Source of the DNA: Rhodanobacter fulvus Jip2
Lineage (GTDB): Bacteria; Pseudomonadota; Gammaproteobacteria; Xanthomonadales; Rhodanobacteraceae
NCBI RefSeq assembly: GCF_000264315.1
Contig: NZ_AJXU01000016.1
Location: 1 to 50,670, forward strand
Direction of reading: 5' to 3'
DNA length: 50,670 nt
Both the position numbers and the translations under genes were made by a program. Positions 43,401 through 50,670 of this stretch are shown here, one piece after another. The notes under the pieces are model-generated. The model ran no database searches and was not told the DNA's origin. It was given only the letters and a program-made list of their open reading frames with translations. Position 1 is the first letter of the stretch; each line of letters opens with the position of its first letter.

Positions 43401-44065
43401 AGGCCGCGCCTGGCGCCTATCCACAACCGTCCGTCCGCATCGGCCAGCAACGCGCGGGTCTCGCCGAACGATGCGGCGTGTTCGCCCGCCGCGTCCAGCG
43501 CAAGATGATCGAAACCGTTGCCGTCGGCGCGCAGGCGATCCAGGCCGTGGTCGGTAGCCACCCACAGCGTGCCATCGCTGGTTTCGGCGATGCTCCACAC
43601 CTCGTTGCCGGAGAGGCTGTCCGGCTTCGCATCGTCATGCTGCCAATGGCGAAAGCGGCCACTGCGCTGATCGTAGGAAATCAGCCCGGTGGAAATGCCG
43701 CCGGCCCAGATGCGGTTTTCGCAATCCACGAACAAGGCGTAGGTGGTGTTGGCCGGCAGCGAGTCGGGGTCGGCGTCCGAGTGCCGAAACGTCTTGAAGC
43801 TGACGCCGTCGAAGCGCACCAGCCCGGCCGACGAGCCGAACCACATGAATCCGTTGCGATCCTGCGCCACCGCATACACCGGCCCGCTGGGCAGGCCATC
43901 GGCCACGCCATAGCGACGAAATTGCGGCGTGGGCAGCGGACCGACAACCGATGTGCCGGTGACCGGCGCGACAGTGGCGTACGCCGACGCCGCGTACGCC
44001 ATGTTCGCGGCAAGCACCAGCAAGGCGGCCGCACGCACTGCGTGTCGCAGGAACATTGCCAACAT
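40469..44065 (-). CDS. Hybrid sensor histidine kinase/response regulator with two-component propeller
   Basis: This 1198-residue protein has a signal peptide, a long periplasmic beta-propeller of Reg_prop repeats (for example GNEVWSIAETSDGTLWVATD and AQGRLWIGTMDGLLLD), a Y_Y_Y domain (about 700-775), one membrane segment (about 787-804), a HisKA domain with His843 in LSHEIRTP, a HATPase domain (NALKF, SDTGPGIPE, GSGLGLAI) and a C-terminal receiver domain with Asp1120 in VVLLDLDLPG. No DNA-binding output domain is present, unlike many HTCS proteins of this architecture, so it must pass the phosphate to another protein. No partner regulator lies next to it. The ligand is unknown; related propeller sensors often detect sugars or polysaccharide pieces. 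Confidence 0.95.
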   Translation of the reverse strand: MLAMFLRHAVRAAALLVLAANMAYAASAYATVAPVTGTSVVGPLPTPQFRRYGVADGLPSGPVYAVAQDRNGFMWFGSSAGLVRFDGVSFKTFRHSDADPDSLPANTTYALFVDCENRIWAGGISTGLISYDQRSGRFRHWQHDDAKPDSLSGNEVWSIAETSDGTLWVATDHGLDRLRADGNGFDHLALDAAGEHAASFGETRALLADADGRLWIGARRGLFLRHGDGTISRVPIDPSFEGDVGMAWHIEGGHGEVRVSMTGGLLVIGSDGVARPVANKALAARRIPSSTRDAQGRLWIGTMDGLLLDTGDGRLQAIAGQPLLPGGLPGSKIWQTALDHEGGLWITFEQSSVAYLPPDWNGFARFTHVPDDPTSLSNIAASAILLARDGQLWVGGENGWVDKLDATTGKVQHVVRGVRGQIVWLAEDLRGRLWIASPGELHLFDHGKLSPIDIRKAGIMRPVMLCAATDGRIYVAAWGGGVFAIDADSRAIAKIPMEDPTDDSVAVDQIGCYADGPWYASADGLRRWDPASQRMLLVAGVPRHEILTFARDAGGFWLVTRSSLDHYRYADGKARRDDSVDISAKPFASVLADLRIDRSGNFWLFANPGLWRLGKDDRQLKSFGPAQGLSNVEFNSGAVAVASNGMMFAANSGGVVAFQPALFPASVPAGSPPQVTLASLNVQRDGAIHALPRDGSVVPLHWRDRDLRVEVRVASYVNPEANRYRFKLTGFDTNWVDVDHRGERDFAGLPAGDYTLEVMAAGPSGVWGHLATPLRIHVQAPPWARWWAWAIYVAVLVLVGGLGLRGWRNRMAQRYRLQLIEQQRELAEQASAAKTQFLATLSHEIRTPMTGVMGMAELLLSTPLNAQQHDYAQAMQRSGGMLLKLLNDALDLARIEAGRLELELAPFDPRQLVTDVAQLEQGLAQAKGLRFVLQVDDDLPERVVGDAVRVKQILLNLANNALKFTQRGSVTVRAQRSADGLLFSISDTGPGIPEASQARLFERFEQEAGPQRRAGSGLGLAICRELADMMGGSIELESRMAHGSTFRVRLPLPEPPPAVPVTTVDGDRARRILLVEDDTIVAAVLRGLLEQQGHQVCHVDNGLAALAELPHSRFDVVLLDLDLPGVDGFQIARLIRQREGAGRRLPIVPVTARSGSEDEALARAAGMDGFLRKPVTGEQLAAALICYANIDLEEIEPG

Positions 44066-44200
44066 GGATGTCCTCCCCGGCGCCCATCATGCCAAAAGCG
44101 GCCACATGCGGCGAGCGCCGACGCGTCCTGCGGGCGGGCCGACACCGTGCGGCGGCCCCGACGCCCCGTTGCCGGGGCGCAGGCACACTAGAATGCCGGC

Positions 44201-45670
44201 ATGCCCCGACGCTTCCGACTTCTGCTCACCGCACTGGCCCTGGCGGCGCTGCTGTGGCTGCTGTTTGCCGCCGCCGAGCGCGCGCTGGCGCTGGCGCAAC
44301 GTTTCCTGGCCCTGCCCGCGGCGCTGCAATGGACGCTGGGCGGCGCGCTGGCGATCTTCGCCGCGGCCGGCCTGTCGGTGTTGTGGTGGCTGCTGCGACC
44401 GCGCCGCAAGCGCCGCCCGATGCCCGCCCCCGATCGCGACAGCCTGGAGCAACGGATCGATCAATTGCGCAGCCGCGGCGCCGACACCGGCGCGCTGGGC
44501 AGCGAGCTGGCCGAACTCGACCGCCGTCGCGCCAGCGAGCGCGTCTACGTGGCGTTGTTCGGCGAAATCTCCACCGGCAAGTCCAGCCTGATCCGCGCGC
44601 TGGCGCCGCAGGCCATCGCCGCCAGCGACGTACGCGGCGGCACCACGCGCGAGGTACGCCACCACGACGGCGCGCTGCCCGACGGACGCACCCTGGTGCT
44701 GGCCGACGTGCCCGGCAGCCGCGAAGCCGGCGGCGAGGCGCACGAAACCCTGGCCCGCGAGGAGGCACTGCGGGCACATGCGGTGATCTACCTCTGCGCC
44801 GGCGACCTCAACCGCCAGCAGGCCGATGAACTGCGCTGGCTGGCCGACTTCGGCAAGCCGCTGCTGCTAGTGATGAACAAGGCCGACCAATGGGACGCGG
44901 CCGAGCGCGAGCAGTTGCTGGCCCACCTGCGCCAGTTGTCGCGCGGCATCGCCAGTGCAGTGCTGGCGATCAGCGCCGGCGGCAGCGAACGCTTCCAGCG
45001 CACGCTGGCCGACGGCCGCACCGAAACCGTCGAACGCCAGCGCCAACCCGCGATCGAGCCACTGCTGCGCGCCCTGGCCCGGCTTACCGCCCGCGGCGCC
45101 GAGGGCCTGGAAAGCCAGCGCGAGAACGCCGTGCTGGCAGGCCTGCATCAACGCACCGGCGCATTGGAAATGCAAAGCCGCGCCGAGGAGGCCGAACGCA
45201 TCGTGCGCAAGTACGCCCGCCGCGCCGTGGTGGGTGCGCTGGCCGCGGTGGCGCCGGGCAGCGACCTGGTGATCCAGGGCGTGCTCGCCACCGGCCTCAC
45301 CCGCGCCCTGGCGCAATTGCATGAGGTGCCGGTCAGCGACGTGCAGATCGAGGATTTCGTGCGCCAGGCCCGGCTCACCCTGCGCACCGGCAGCTCGATC
45401 GTGCTGGCCGTGGCCGGCAATGCACTGAAGGCGTTTCCCGGCCTGGGCACGCTGGGCGGCGGTGTCTTGCACGCCTTCGCCTATGCGCTGATCTTCGATG
45501 CGATGGGCCGCGCGCTGTCCGCCTCGCTGGCCGAACGCAACACGCTCGACCAGGACGATGCCGGCGCCCGCCTGAAAGCCTTGCTCACCGACGCCGACGG
45601 CCCACGCCTGCGCCAGCTGGCCACGCTCACCCTCGACGCCGTGCGCGAACGCGATGCCCCGCCACCCTGA
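44201..45670 (+). CDS. Membrane-associated GTPase with DUF697 (YcjF-like) C-terminus
   Basis: The 489-residue protein starts with two hydrophobic segments (about 7-25 and 42-64), then a basic patch, and then an Era/TrmE-type G domain with G1 GEISTGKSS, G3 ADVPGS and G4 NKAD. The C-terminal region (about 330-440) matches the DUF697 type seen in YcjF/YcjX-linked proteins, with APGSDLVIQGVLATGLTRAL and a hydrophobic stretch. GTP hydrolysis is expected from the motifs; its cellular task is unknown. It is divergent from the sensor kinase gene and is followed by a REP-like hairpin. A second GTPase of the same kind lies at 46996-48360. Confidence 0.88.
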   Translation: MPRRFRLLLTALALAALLWLLFAAAERALALAQRFLALPAALQWTLGGALAIFAAAGLSVLWWLLRPRRKRRPMPAPDRDSLEQRIDQLRSRGADTGALGSELAELDRRRASERVYVALFGEISTGKSSLIRALAPQAIAASDVRGGTTREVRHHDGALPDGRTLVLADVPGSREAGGEAHETLAREEALRAHAVIYLCAGDLNRQQADELRWLADFGKPLLLVMNKADQWDAAEREQLLAHLRQLSRGIASAVLAISAGGSERFQRTLADGRTETVERQRQPAIEPLLRALARLTARGAEGLESQRENAVLAGLHQRTGALEMQSRAEEAERIVRKYARRAVVGALAAVAPGSDLVIQGVLATGLTRALAQLHEVPVSDVQIEDFVRQARLTLRTGSSIVLAVAGNALKAFPGLGTLGGGVLHAFAYALIFDAMGRALSASLAERNTLDQDDAGARLKALLTDADGPRLRQLATLTLDAVRERDAPPP

Positions 45671-45678
45671 CCTGTTGT

Positions 45679-45754
45679 TGTGGGAGCGACTTCAGTCGCG
45701 ATGCCCTTGCTTTTGGGCTTCACGGAAAAGCATCGCGACTGAAGTTGGTCCCAC
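45679..45754. repeat. REP-like hairpin, second copy (imperfect, no heptamers)
   Basis: The left arm (45679-45704) is identical to the 26-base arm at 40322. The right arm (45730-45754) departs near its end (gaagttggtccc instead of gaagtcgctccc). The loop is short and lacks the GGGATTC array. It follows the first GTPase gene and fills most of the 174-base space before the cytochrome gene. Confidence 0.85.
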
Positions 45755-45844
45755 CGGGAAACGCACCGTTTCGCTCCCATCGCTGGCACCATCGCCACCC
45801 ATCGGCCAGACTTCGAGCATTCATTTCCGCCTGCAGGACCTCGC

Positions 45845-46426
45845 ATGAAACTGCGCAGCAACGCCTACCGATGGGGCGCGATCGCCAAGGCTTTCCACTG
45901 GACGATCGCGCTGGCGATCATCGGCAACGGCGTGTTCGGCCTGCTGATGGATCTTTCGCGTTCGCCGATGCAGAAAATCAACTGGCTGGCGCTGCACAAA
46001 TCCATCGGCCTGACCGTGCTGGCGCTGGCCCTGCTGCGTCTGCTGTGGCGGTGGCTCGATGGCCGGCCTCGCGAAGCGCCGGCACCGCGCTGGCAACAAT
46101 GGTCCGCGCGGGCGGTGCACGCTTTTTTGTACGCATTGATCGTGGCGATACCGCTCAGCGGCTGGTGGTTCAATTCGGTCACCGGCAAGCCACTGCAATG
46201 GTTCAAGCAGTTCAACCTGCCGGCGCTGGCGGAAAAGAACGACACGCTGCGCCACTTCGCGCACGGCGTGCACGAGTACCTGTTCTGGTTTCTGCTGCTG
46301 GTGCTGGTGGCGCATGTGGGCGCCGCGCTGAAACACCATGTGTTCGACAATGACAATGTGCTGCGCCGGATGCTGCCGTTCGGCCGCCCGCGCCCGCTTC
46401 CGGATGCCGAAGGAGATCGCCGATGA
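45845..46426 (+). CDS. Cytochrome b561 family protein
   Basis: The 193-residue protein has four membrane segments and the conserved histidines of the family: FHWTIALAI in helix 1, LHKSIGLTVLAL in helix 2, AVHAFLYALI in helix 3 and HGVHEYLFWFLLLVL in helix 4. Family members bind b-type heme and move electrons between the quinone pool and periplasmic acceptors. The start at 45845 is supported by the opening RSNAYRWGAIAKAFHW. It overlaps the YceI gene (ATGA at 46423-46426), so the two are co-translated. Confidence 0.93.
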   Translation: MKLRSNAYRWGAIAKAFHWTIALAIIGNGVFGLLMDLSRSPMQKINWLALHKSIGLTVLALALLRLLWRWLDGRPREAPAPRWQQWSARAVHAFLYALIVAIPLSGWWFNSVTGKPLQWFKQFNLPALAEKNDTLRHFAHGVHEYLFWFLLLVLVAHVGAALKHHVFDNDNVLRRMLPFGRPRPLPDAEGDRR

Positions 46427-46983
46427 AACGTCCCGTCCTGCCATCATTCGCCCTGCTGCTGGCGCTGGCCCTGCCCGGGCTGGCCGCCGCCACCGAGTAC
46501 ACCGTGCAACCGGCCGCCAGCACGCTGGGTTTCAGCGGCACCTTCCAGGGTGAAACCTTCAACGGCCATTTCGACAAGTGGAACGCGGCGATCCGCTACG
46601 ACGCCGCCGACCTGACCCAGGCCGCGTTCGACGTCACGGTGACGCTGGCCAGCGTGAAAACCGGCGACAGCGATCGCGACGGCGCCCTTCCTGGCAGCGA
46701 TTTCTTCGACGTGGCCAAGTTCCCCACCGCGCATTTCGTCACCACCGGCTTTCGCCGCAATGGGGCGCAGGTTGTCGCCGACGGCAAGCTCACGATGCGC
46801 GGCGTGACCAAACCGGTCAGCCTGGACGTGAAATTCCAGCCCGCCGCCAGCGGTGCCACGCTGGACGTGGCCGGCGTCGTGCAGCGGCTCGACTTCGGTG
46901 TGGGCGGCGGCGAGTACGCCGATACGTCGGTGATCGGCGCCGACGTGAAGGTCACCGCGCATCTGCAACTGACCGCGAAATAG
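46423..46983 (+). CDS. YceI-family periplasmic lipid-binding protein
   Basis: The 186-residue protein has a signal peptide ending LAAATEYT. The mature part shows the YceI lipocalin-like barrel with YTVQPAASTLGFSGTFQGE, TLASVKTGDSDRDGALPGSD, FFDVAKFPTAHFVTTGFRR and GKLTMRGVTKPVSLDVKF, all family hallmarks. YceI proteins bind polyisoprenoid or amphiphilic ligands and are often encoded with cytochrome b561, as here. The genes overlap by four bases. Confidence 0.95.
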   Translation: MKRPVLPSFALLLALALPGLAAATEYTVQPAASTLGFSGTFQGETFNGHFDKWNAAIRYDAADLTQAAFDVTVTLASVKTGDSDRDGALPGSDFFDVAKFPTAHFVTTGFRRNGAQVVADGKLTMRGVTKPVSLDVKFQPAASGATLDVAGVVQRLDFGVGGGEYADTSVIGADVKVTAHLQLTAK

Positions 46984-46995
46984 CGGCGCGCGGCA

Positions 46996-48360
46996 TTGGC
47001 CATCGACAGCTTGTGGCAGCGCCTGCGCGGACTCCTGCGGCCGACGCCGCGCGATCCGGAGGCGGTGCCGCACGCCCGCACGTCCAGCGGTTCGTCGCGC
47101 GTGGCCGACAGCCTGCGCAGCCTGCTGGACGACCCCACCATTCCCGCCGCGGTGCGCAGCGAACTGGCGACGGATTTCGCTCGCATCGAGAGCATGCTGG
47201 CGAAACTGGAGCGCGGCGAATTGCACATCGCCGTGTTCGGCCGCGTGTCGGCGGGCAAGTCGGCGCTGGGCAATGCCTTGCTCGGTCGCCCAGCGTTTCC
47301 CGTGGGCGTCCTGCACGGCACCACCACCGAAGCCGGCCAGGCGACGCTGGACGAAGCGCAGCACGACGGCCTGGTATTGATCGACACACCCGGCATCAAC
47401 GAGCTCGACGGCGAAGCGCGCGAGCGGCTGGCCTTCGACGTGGCCGAGATCGCCGACCTGGTGGTGTTCGTCTGCGATGGCGACCTCACCCGGCAGGAGC
47501 TGGACGCCCTGAAAACCCTGGCCGCCACCCAGCGCCCGCTGCTGCTGGCGCTGAACAAGGCCGATCGCTACGGCGCCGATGAACTGACCGCCCTGCTGGA
47601 CCATCTGCGCCAGCGCGTGGCCGGCCTGGTGCGGCCCGATGACGTGCTGGCCGCGGCCGCTTTGCCTGCCGCGCAGCGGCTGATCGACGTCGATGCGCGG
47701 GGCAACGAAACCGTCGGCGAGCGATCGCCGCCACCGGACGTAGCGGCGTTGCGCGAACGCCTGCTGGCGATCGCCGCGCGTGAGGGCAAGACGCTGTCGG
47801 CCATCAATGCCGGCCTGTATGCGGGCCGGCTCACCGACCAGGTCAGCGCCCGCATCGCGCAGACGCGGCAGCAAGTCGCCACCCGGCTGATCCGCCACTA
47901 CTGCCTGGCCAAGGGCGTGGCGGTGGCGCTGAACCCGATTCCCGTCGCCGACCTGCTGGCCGCCGCGGGCCTGGATGCGGCGATGGTGGTGCAACTGTCG
48001 CGCGTCTACGGCCTGCCGCTGACGCGCGCCGAATCCGGCCGGCTGGTGGCGGTGATCTCGGCGCAGCTGGCCGCGTTGATGGGCGCCATCTGGGGCATGC
48101 AACTGGTCGCTTCCGCGCTCAAGGGCATGAGCGCCGGCCTCTCGGTCTTCGTCACCGCCGCGGCGCAGGGCGCGCTGGGCTGGTACGCCACGGTGCTGAT
48201 CGGTCGCGCCGCCGAACGCTACTTGGTCGGCGGCAAATCCTGGGGCGATGCCGGCGCCAAGCGCGCCGTCGCCGACATCGTGGCCAGTCTCGATCGTGAT
48301 TCCATCCTGCGCGAGGCGCGCGGGGAAATCCTGAAGCGGTTGAAGTCGCGACGCGGTTAG
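46996..48360 (+). CDS. Second GTPase with DUF697-like C-terminus
   Basis: The 454-residue frame starts at a TTG at 46996 and no better start is obvious before the G domain; a GTG about 23 codons later is an alternative. The G domain has G1 GRVSAGKSALGN, a switch-I Thr (HGTTTEAGQ), G3 IDTPGINELDG and G4 NKADRYG. The C-terminal part has PIPVADLLAAAGLDAAMVVQ and hydrophobic stretches like those of DUF697 proteins. It follows YceI after 12 bases on the same strand, so it may share that transcript. It is a distant paralogue of the GTPase at 44201-45670. The biological role is unknown. Confidence 0.85.
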   Translation: MAIDSLWQRLRGLLRPTPRDPEAVPHARTSSGSSRVADSLRSLLDDPTIPAAVRSELATDFARIESMLAKLERGELHIAVFGRVSAGKSALGNALLGRPAFPVGVLHGTTTEAGQATLDEAQHDGLVLIDTPGINELDGEARERLAFDVAEIADLVVFVCDGDLTRQELDALKTLAATQRPLLLALNKADRYGADELTALLDHLRQRVAGLVRPDDVLAAAALPAAQRLIDVDARGNETVGERSPPPDVAALRERLLAIAAREGKTLSAINAGLYAGRLTDQVSARIAQTRQQVATRLIRHYCLAKGVAVALNPIPVADLLAAAGLDAAMVVQLSRVYGLPLTRAESGRLVAVISAQLAALMGAIWGMQLVASALKGMSAGLSVFVTAAAQGALGWYATVLIGRAAERYLVGGKSWGDAGAKRAVADIVASLDRDSILREARGEILKRLKSRRG

Positions 48361-48372
48361 GACGCTCCTACC

Positions 48373-48481
48373 TGTGGGAGCGACTTCAGTCGCGATGCTC
48401 TTGGTCGGGATTCGGGATTCGGGATTCGGGATTCGCAAGAGCATCGCGACTGAAGTCGCTCCCACAAAAGTCGCTCCCACA
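48373..48481. repeat. REP-like hairpin, third copy, with four GGGATTC heptamers
   Basis: Arms at 48373-48398 and 48441-48466 are perfect 26-base inverted repeats identical to the copy at 40322. The loop has four GGGATTC units (48407-48434) compared with seven in the first copy. An extra partial right arm follows at 48467-48481. It sits between the converging GTPase and hrpA genes. Confidence 0.9.
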
Positions 48482-48494
48482 GAAGCTGGCTTGG

Positions 48495-50670
48495 CTACAA
48501 CGCCGAAAGCGCTTTCGCCAACCGCTTCGCCGACACTGGTTCAGCGGTCTTCAATTCCTGGGCGAACAGCGACACACGCCATTCCTCGATCAGCCAGCGC
48601 AATTCCGCCAGCGCCTGCGCATCGACGCCGGCGGCGCGGTGTTGCAGCCAGGCGCGCCAATACGGCATCACCTGCAGCATGCGTTGCTGATCCCTGGCCG
48701 GGTCCTGGCGCAGTCGTTCGGCGCGCAGTCGCATGCCTTTCAGGTAGCGCGGGTAGTGGGCCAACCGTTCCGGCGAGAGTTCGCGCAGGCAACCCGGCGT
48801 GAGCAGCGCATCGAACTGCTCGTGCAGGTCGTCGTAGCTGGCGCGGGCGAAACCCATCAGCGGAGGCTGCAGCCAGGGCTTCAGATCGGCTTGCGCCTCG
48901 ATGATCGGCTCGGCCAGTTTCAAGCGCTCCACCGCGGCGCCGAACAGTTCGCGCGACAACTGCGTGCGCAGTTTTTCGAAATCGCCGGCGCTGCGCGCAT
49001 CCAGTTGGTGGCGTGCCAGCAGGTCGGTGAAACCGCCCTCGACCAGATCCTCGCGCAGGCTGTCGATGCTGCCCAGCGGCGTGTATTTCAGCGACAGCGG
49101 GTTGGCGATCGGCAAGCGGCGTCGCGCCTGCTTCGCCTCGCTGGCCAGCGCGTTACGCAACAAGCGCACGACGCCTTGCCGGTGCGCCGCACGCGCCTCG
49201 TCGCTGCGCTCGAACACGCGCAGCGCCACCGTCTCGCCCAGATCCACCAGCGCCGGAAACGCGGCCAGGCCACCTTCGGAGCGCACCTGCGCGGGGATTT
49301 CCTCGAAATCCCAGCTGGCCACGTCTTCGCGGGTCAGCTCGATGTCGGTCTTGCGCGAGAACGCCTCGCGCGCCTGGCCTTCCCAGCGGCCGCGCAGCTC
49401 GGCCAGGTCGCGGCCGCTGGCCAGGGTCTTGCCGGGCTTCACCGCATCGCCCTCATGCAGGCGATAGCGCATCAGGAAATGCGCGGGCAGCTTGACCGCG
49501 TCGAACGCCGCCGCATCGACGTCGACGCCGGTGGTGCGTTTCAGGAAACCGGCCAGCACCTTCGCCAGCGATGCGTCGCGCGGCGCCTCGGCCTCGACAA
49601 AGGCGCGGGCGAAATCCGGTGCGGGCACGAAATTGCGGCGCAGGGTTTTCGGCAGGCCTCGGATCAGCTCGGCCACTTTCTCGCTGAGCAGGCCCGGCAC
49701 CAGCCACTCGCAACGCGCGGCCGGCAGCGCGTTCAACATCGCCAGCGGCAGATGCAGGGTGACGCCATCGGCCTCGTCGCCGGGCACGAAGCGGTATTCG
49801 AGCTTGTAGCGCTGCGGCGGGATGTCCAGCCAAGCGGGAAACGCCTTCGCATCCAGCCCCGCGCCGCCGGCCATCACGTCATCCAGCGACCAGCGCAGCG
49901 CCGCCTGCTCGGCAGGGCGCGCCTTGCGATACCACGCATCCAGCGCGCGGCTGCTGGCGATGTCCTCGGGCAGCTTGCCCTCAAAGAACGCCACCAGATC
50001 GTCTTCATGGCGGATCAGGCCTTCGCGCCGCTGCTTCGCCTCGATGCCACGCGCGTCTTCCAGCACGCGCTGGTTGGCGCGCACGAAATCGGATTTGCTA
50101 TCAACGTCGCCACGCACCAGCGCCTCGCGCAAGAAGATTGCATGCGCCAGCGCCGGATCCTGCTTCTGGAAGGTGACCGGCCGCTTCTCCACCAGCACCA
50201 GCCCGAACAGGCTCACCTGCTCGTACGCCACTACGCAGCCGCGCTTCTTCGACCAGTGCGCGTCGCGGCAACTGGTACGCAGCAGGTGCGCGGCCTGCTG
50301 CTCGATCCACAGCGGTTCCACCCGCGCATTCGACATGCCCCACACACGGCCGCCCACGTCCAGGATCTGCGCGCTGAAGATCCAGTTTGGCGGCGTCTTG
50401 GACAAGGCCGAGCCGGGGAAGACATGGAACTTGCGCTCGCGCGTGCTCTGGTAGATGCCCTTCTCGTCCTTGCGGCCGACCTGGGTAGGCAAGCCGGCGA
50501 GCAAGGCGCGGTGGACTGACTCGTAGAGGCGGTCCCCTTCGGCTTCGCTCGCCGTCGCCGCCACGGGATCCCGCGCTGCACGCTCAAGCCCTCTCCCCCG
50601 CCCACGGGGGAGAGGGTTGGGTGAGGGGGGCTTCTGCTGGGGCGAAGAGCGGCCCCCCCCCCCCCCCCCC
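48495..50670 (-). CDS. hrpA: ATP-dependent RNA helicase HrpA, C-terminal part (partial)
   Basis: The frame is open from 48495 to the window edge, and about 690 residues match the C-terminal half of HrpA (DUF3418 region). Diagnostic features are YESVHRALLAGLPTQVG, RERKFHVFPGSALSKTPPNW, VWGMSNARVEPLW, LPEDIASSRALDAWYRKARP and YPRYLKGMRLRAERL. The helicase domains with DEAH motifs should lie beyond the window. Upstream of the GTG at 50564 the frame stays open but encodes PSPNPLPRGRG, which derives from an intergenic-type palindrome, and then a poly-Gly run from the terminal poly-C. So the true joining sequence is uncertain there. In E. coli HrpA has been linked to fimbrial mRNA processing and ribosome rescue. 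Confidence 0.88.
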   Translation of the reverse strand, partial: GGGGGGRSSPQQKPPSPNPLPRGRGRGLERAARDPVAATASEAEGDRLYESVHRALLAGLPTQVGRKDEKGIYQSTRERKFHVFPGSALSKTPPNWIFSAQILDVGGRVWGMSNARVEPLWIEQQAAHLLRTSCRDAHWSKKRGCVVAYEQVSLFGLVLVEKRPVTFQKQDPALAHAIFLREALVRGDVDSKSDFVRANQRVLEDARGIEAKQRREGLIRHEDDLVAFFEGKLPEDIASSRALDAWYRKARPAEQAALRWSLDDVMAGGAGLDAKAFPAWLDIPPQRYKLEYRFVPGDEADGVTLHLPLAMLNALPAARCEWLVPGLLSEKVAELIRGLPKTLRRNFVPAPDFARAFVEAEAPRDASLAKVLAGFLKRTTGVDVDAAAFDAVKLPAHFLMRYRLHEGDAVKPGKTLASGRDLAELRGRWEGQAREAFSRKTDIELTREDVASWDFEEIPAQVRSEGGLAAFPALVDLGETVALRVFERSDEARAAHRQGVVRLLRNALASEAKQARRRLPIANPLSLKYTPLGSIDSLREDLVEGGFTDLLARHQLDARSAGDFEKLRTQLSRELFGAAVERLKLAEPIIEAQADLKPWLQPPLMGFARASYDDLHEQFDALLTPGCLRELSPERLAHYPRYLKGMRLRAERLRQDPARDQQRMLQVMPYWRAWLQHRAAGVDAQALAELRWLIEEWRVSLFAQELKTAEPVSAKRLAKALSAL
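50589..50616. repeat. 12-bp perfect palindromic repeat in the hrpA frame
   Basis: CCCTCTCCCCCG (50589-50600) and CGGGGGAGAGGG (50605-50616) form a perfect stem around a 4-base loop, followed by ttgggtgagggg. This palindrome type is common between genes in GC-rich proteobacteria. Here it falls inside the open hrpA frame. Confidence 0.8.
50653..50670. other. 18-base C homopolymer at the contig end
   Basis: The window ends in 18 consecutive C residues. This is the complement of a poly-G run of the kind produced at read ends by two-colour sequencing chemistry, so it is more likely a technical artefact than genomic sequence. Confidence 0.75.

Overview
The window looks like a chromosomal contig from a GC-rich gammaproteobacterium, most likely of the Rhodanobacteraceae/Xanthomonadales. 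The evidence is the divergent lptFG / pepA-holC block, the HrpA-type helicase, the strong GC bias, and intergenic hairpins carrying GGGATTC heptamer runs. No tRNA, rRNA, CRISPR array, insertion sequence or integrase was seen. Both ends cut through genes. The left end stops inside the repeats of a secreted adhesin. The right end stops in a palindrome followed by an 18-base C run, which looks like an assembly edge.

Region 1 (1-5771, minus strand) is a two-partner secretion locus. It holds an FhaC/ShlB-type outer-membrane transporter and, directly downstream, a large filamentous-haemagglutinin-like exoprotein whose C-terminus lies beyond the window. The exoprotein contains a 474-bp tandem duplication.

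Region 2 (5925-35643, minus strand) is a type VI secretion system (T6SS). In transcription order it reads tssB-tssC-hcp-tagJ-tssE-tssF-tssG-clpV, then a small AT-richer islet with two candidate effectors, then PAAR, a TPR-methyltransferase, vgrG, an unknown gene, the FHA gene, tssK, tssL (with an OmpA domain), tssM, tagF, pppA, ppkA and a small membrane protein. Threonine phosphorylation control is prominent. The kinase PpkA is fused to a SUMF1/FGE-like domain that is a separate protein (TagR) in Pseudomonas aeruginosa. A short DATVV motif occurs three times in PpkA and once at the TssL N-terminus (Thr17), close to where Agrobacterium TssL is phosphorylated to recruit Fha. TagF carries a degenerate PP2C-like C-terminal half next to a true PP2C phosphatase. 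No tssJ or tssA was found in the window.

The most novel part is 22744-25704. One candidate effector has a Cys34/His49 pair spaced as in CNF1-type deamidases and a CheD-like local pattern. A second has a C-terminal NNCQKF motif typical of LRAT-like (permuted papain-fold) enzymes. A TPR-SAM-methyltransferase lies between PAAR and VgrG. No obvious immunity gene is present.

Region 3 (36014-50670) is housekeeping: lptG-lptF (LPS export), pepA-holC on the opposite strand, a large orphan hybrid sensor kinase, two DUF697-type GTPases flanking a cytochrome b561/YceI pair, and the C-terminal part of hrpA. Three intergenic spaces here hold copies of one REP-like inverted repeat, two of them with a GGGATTC heptamer array in the loop.
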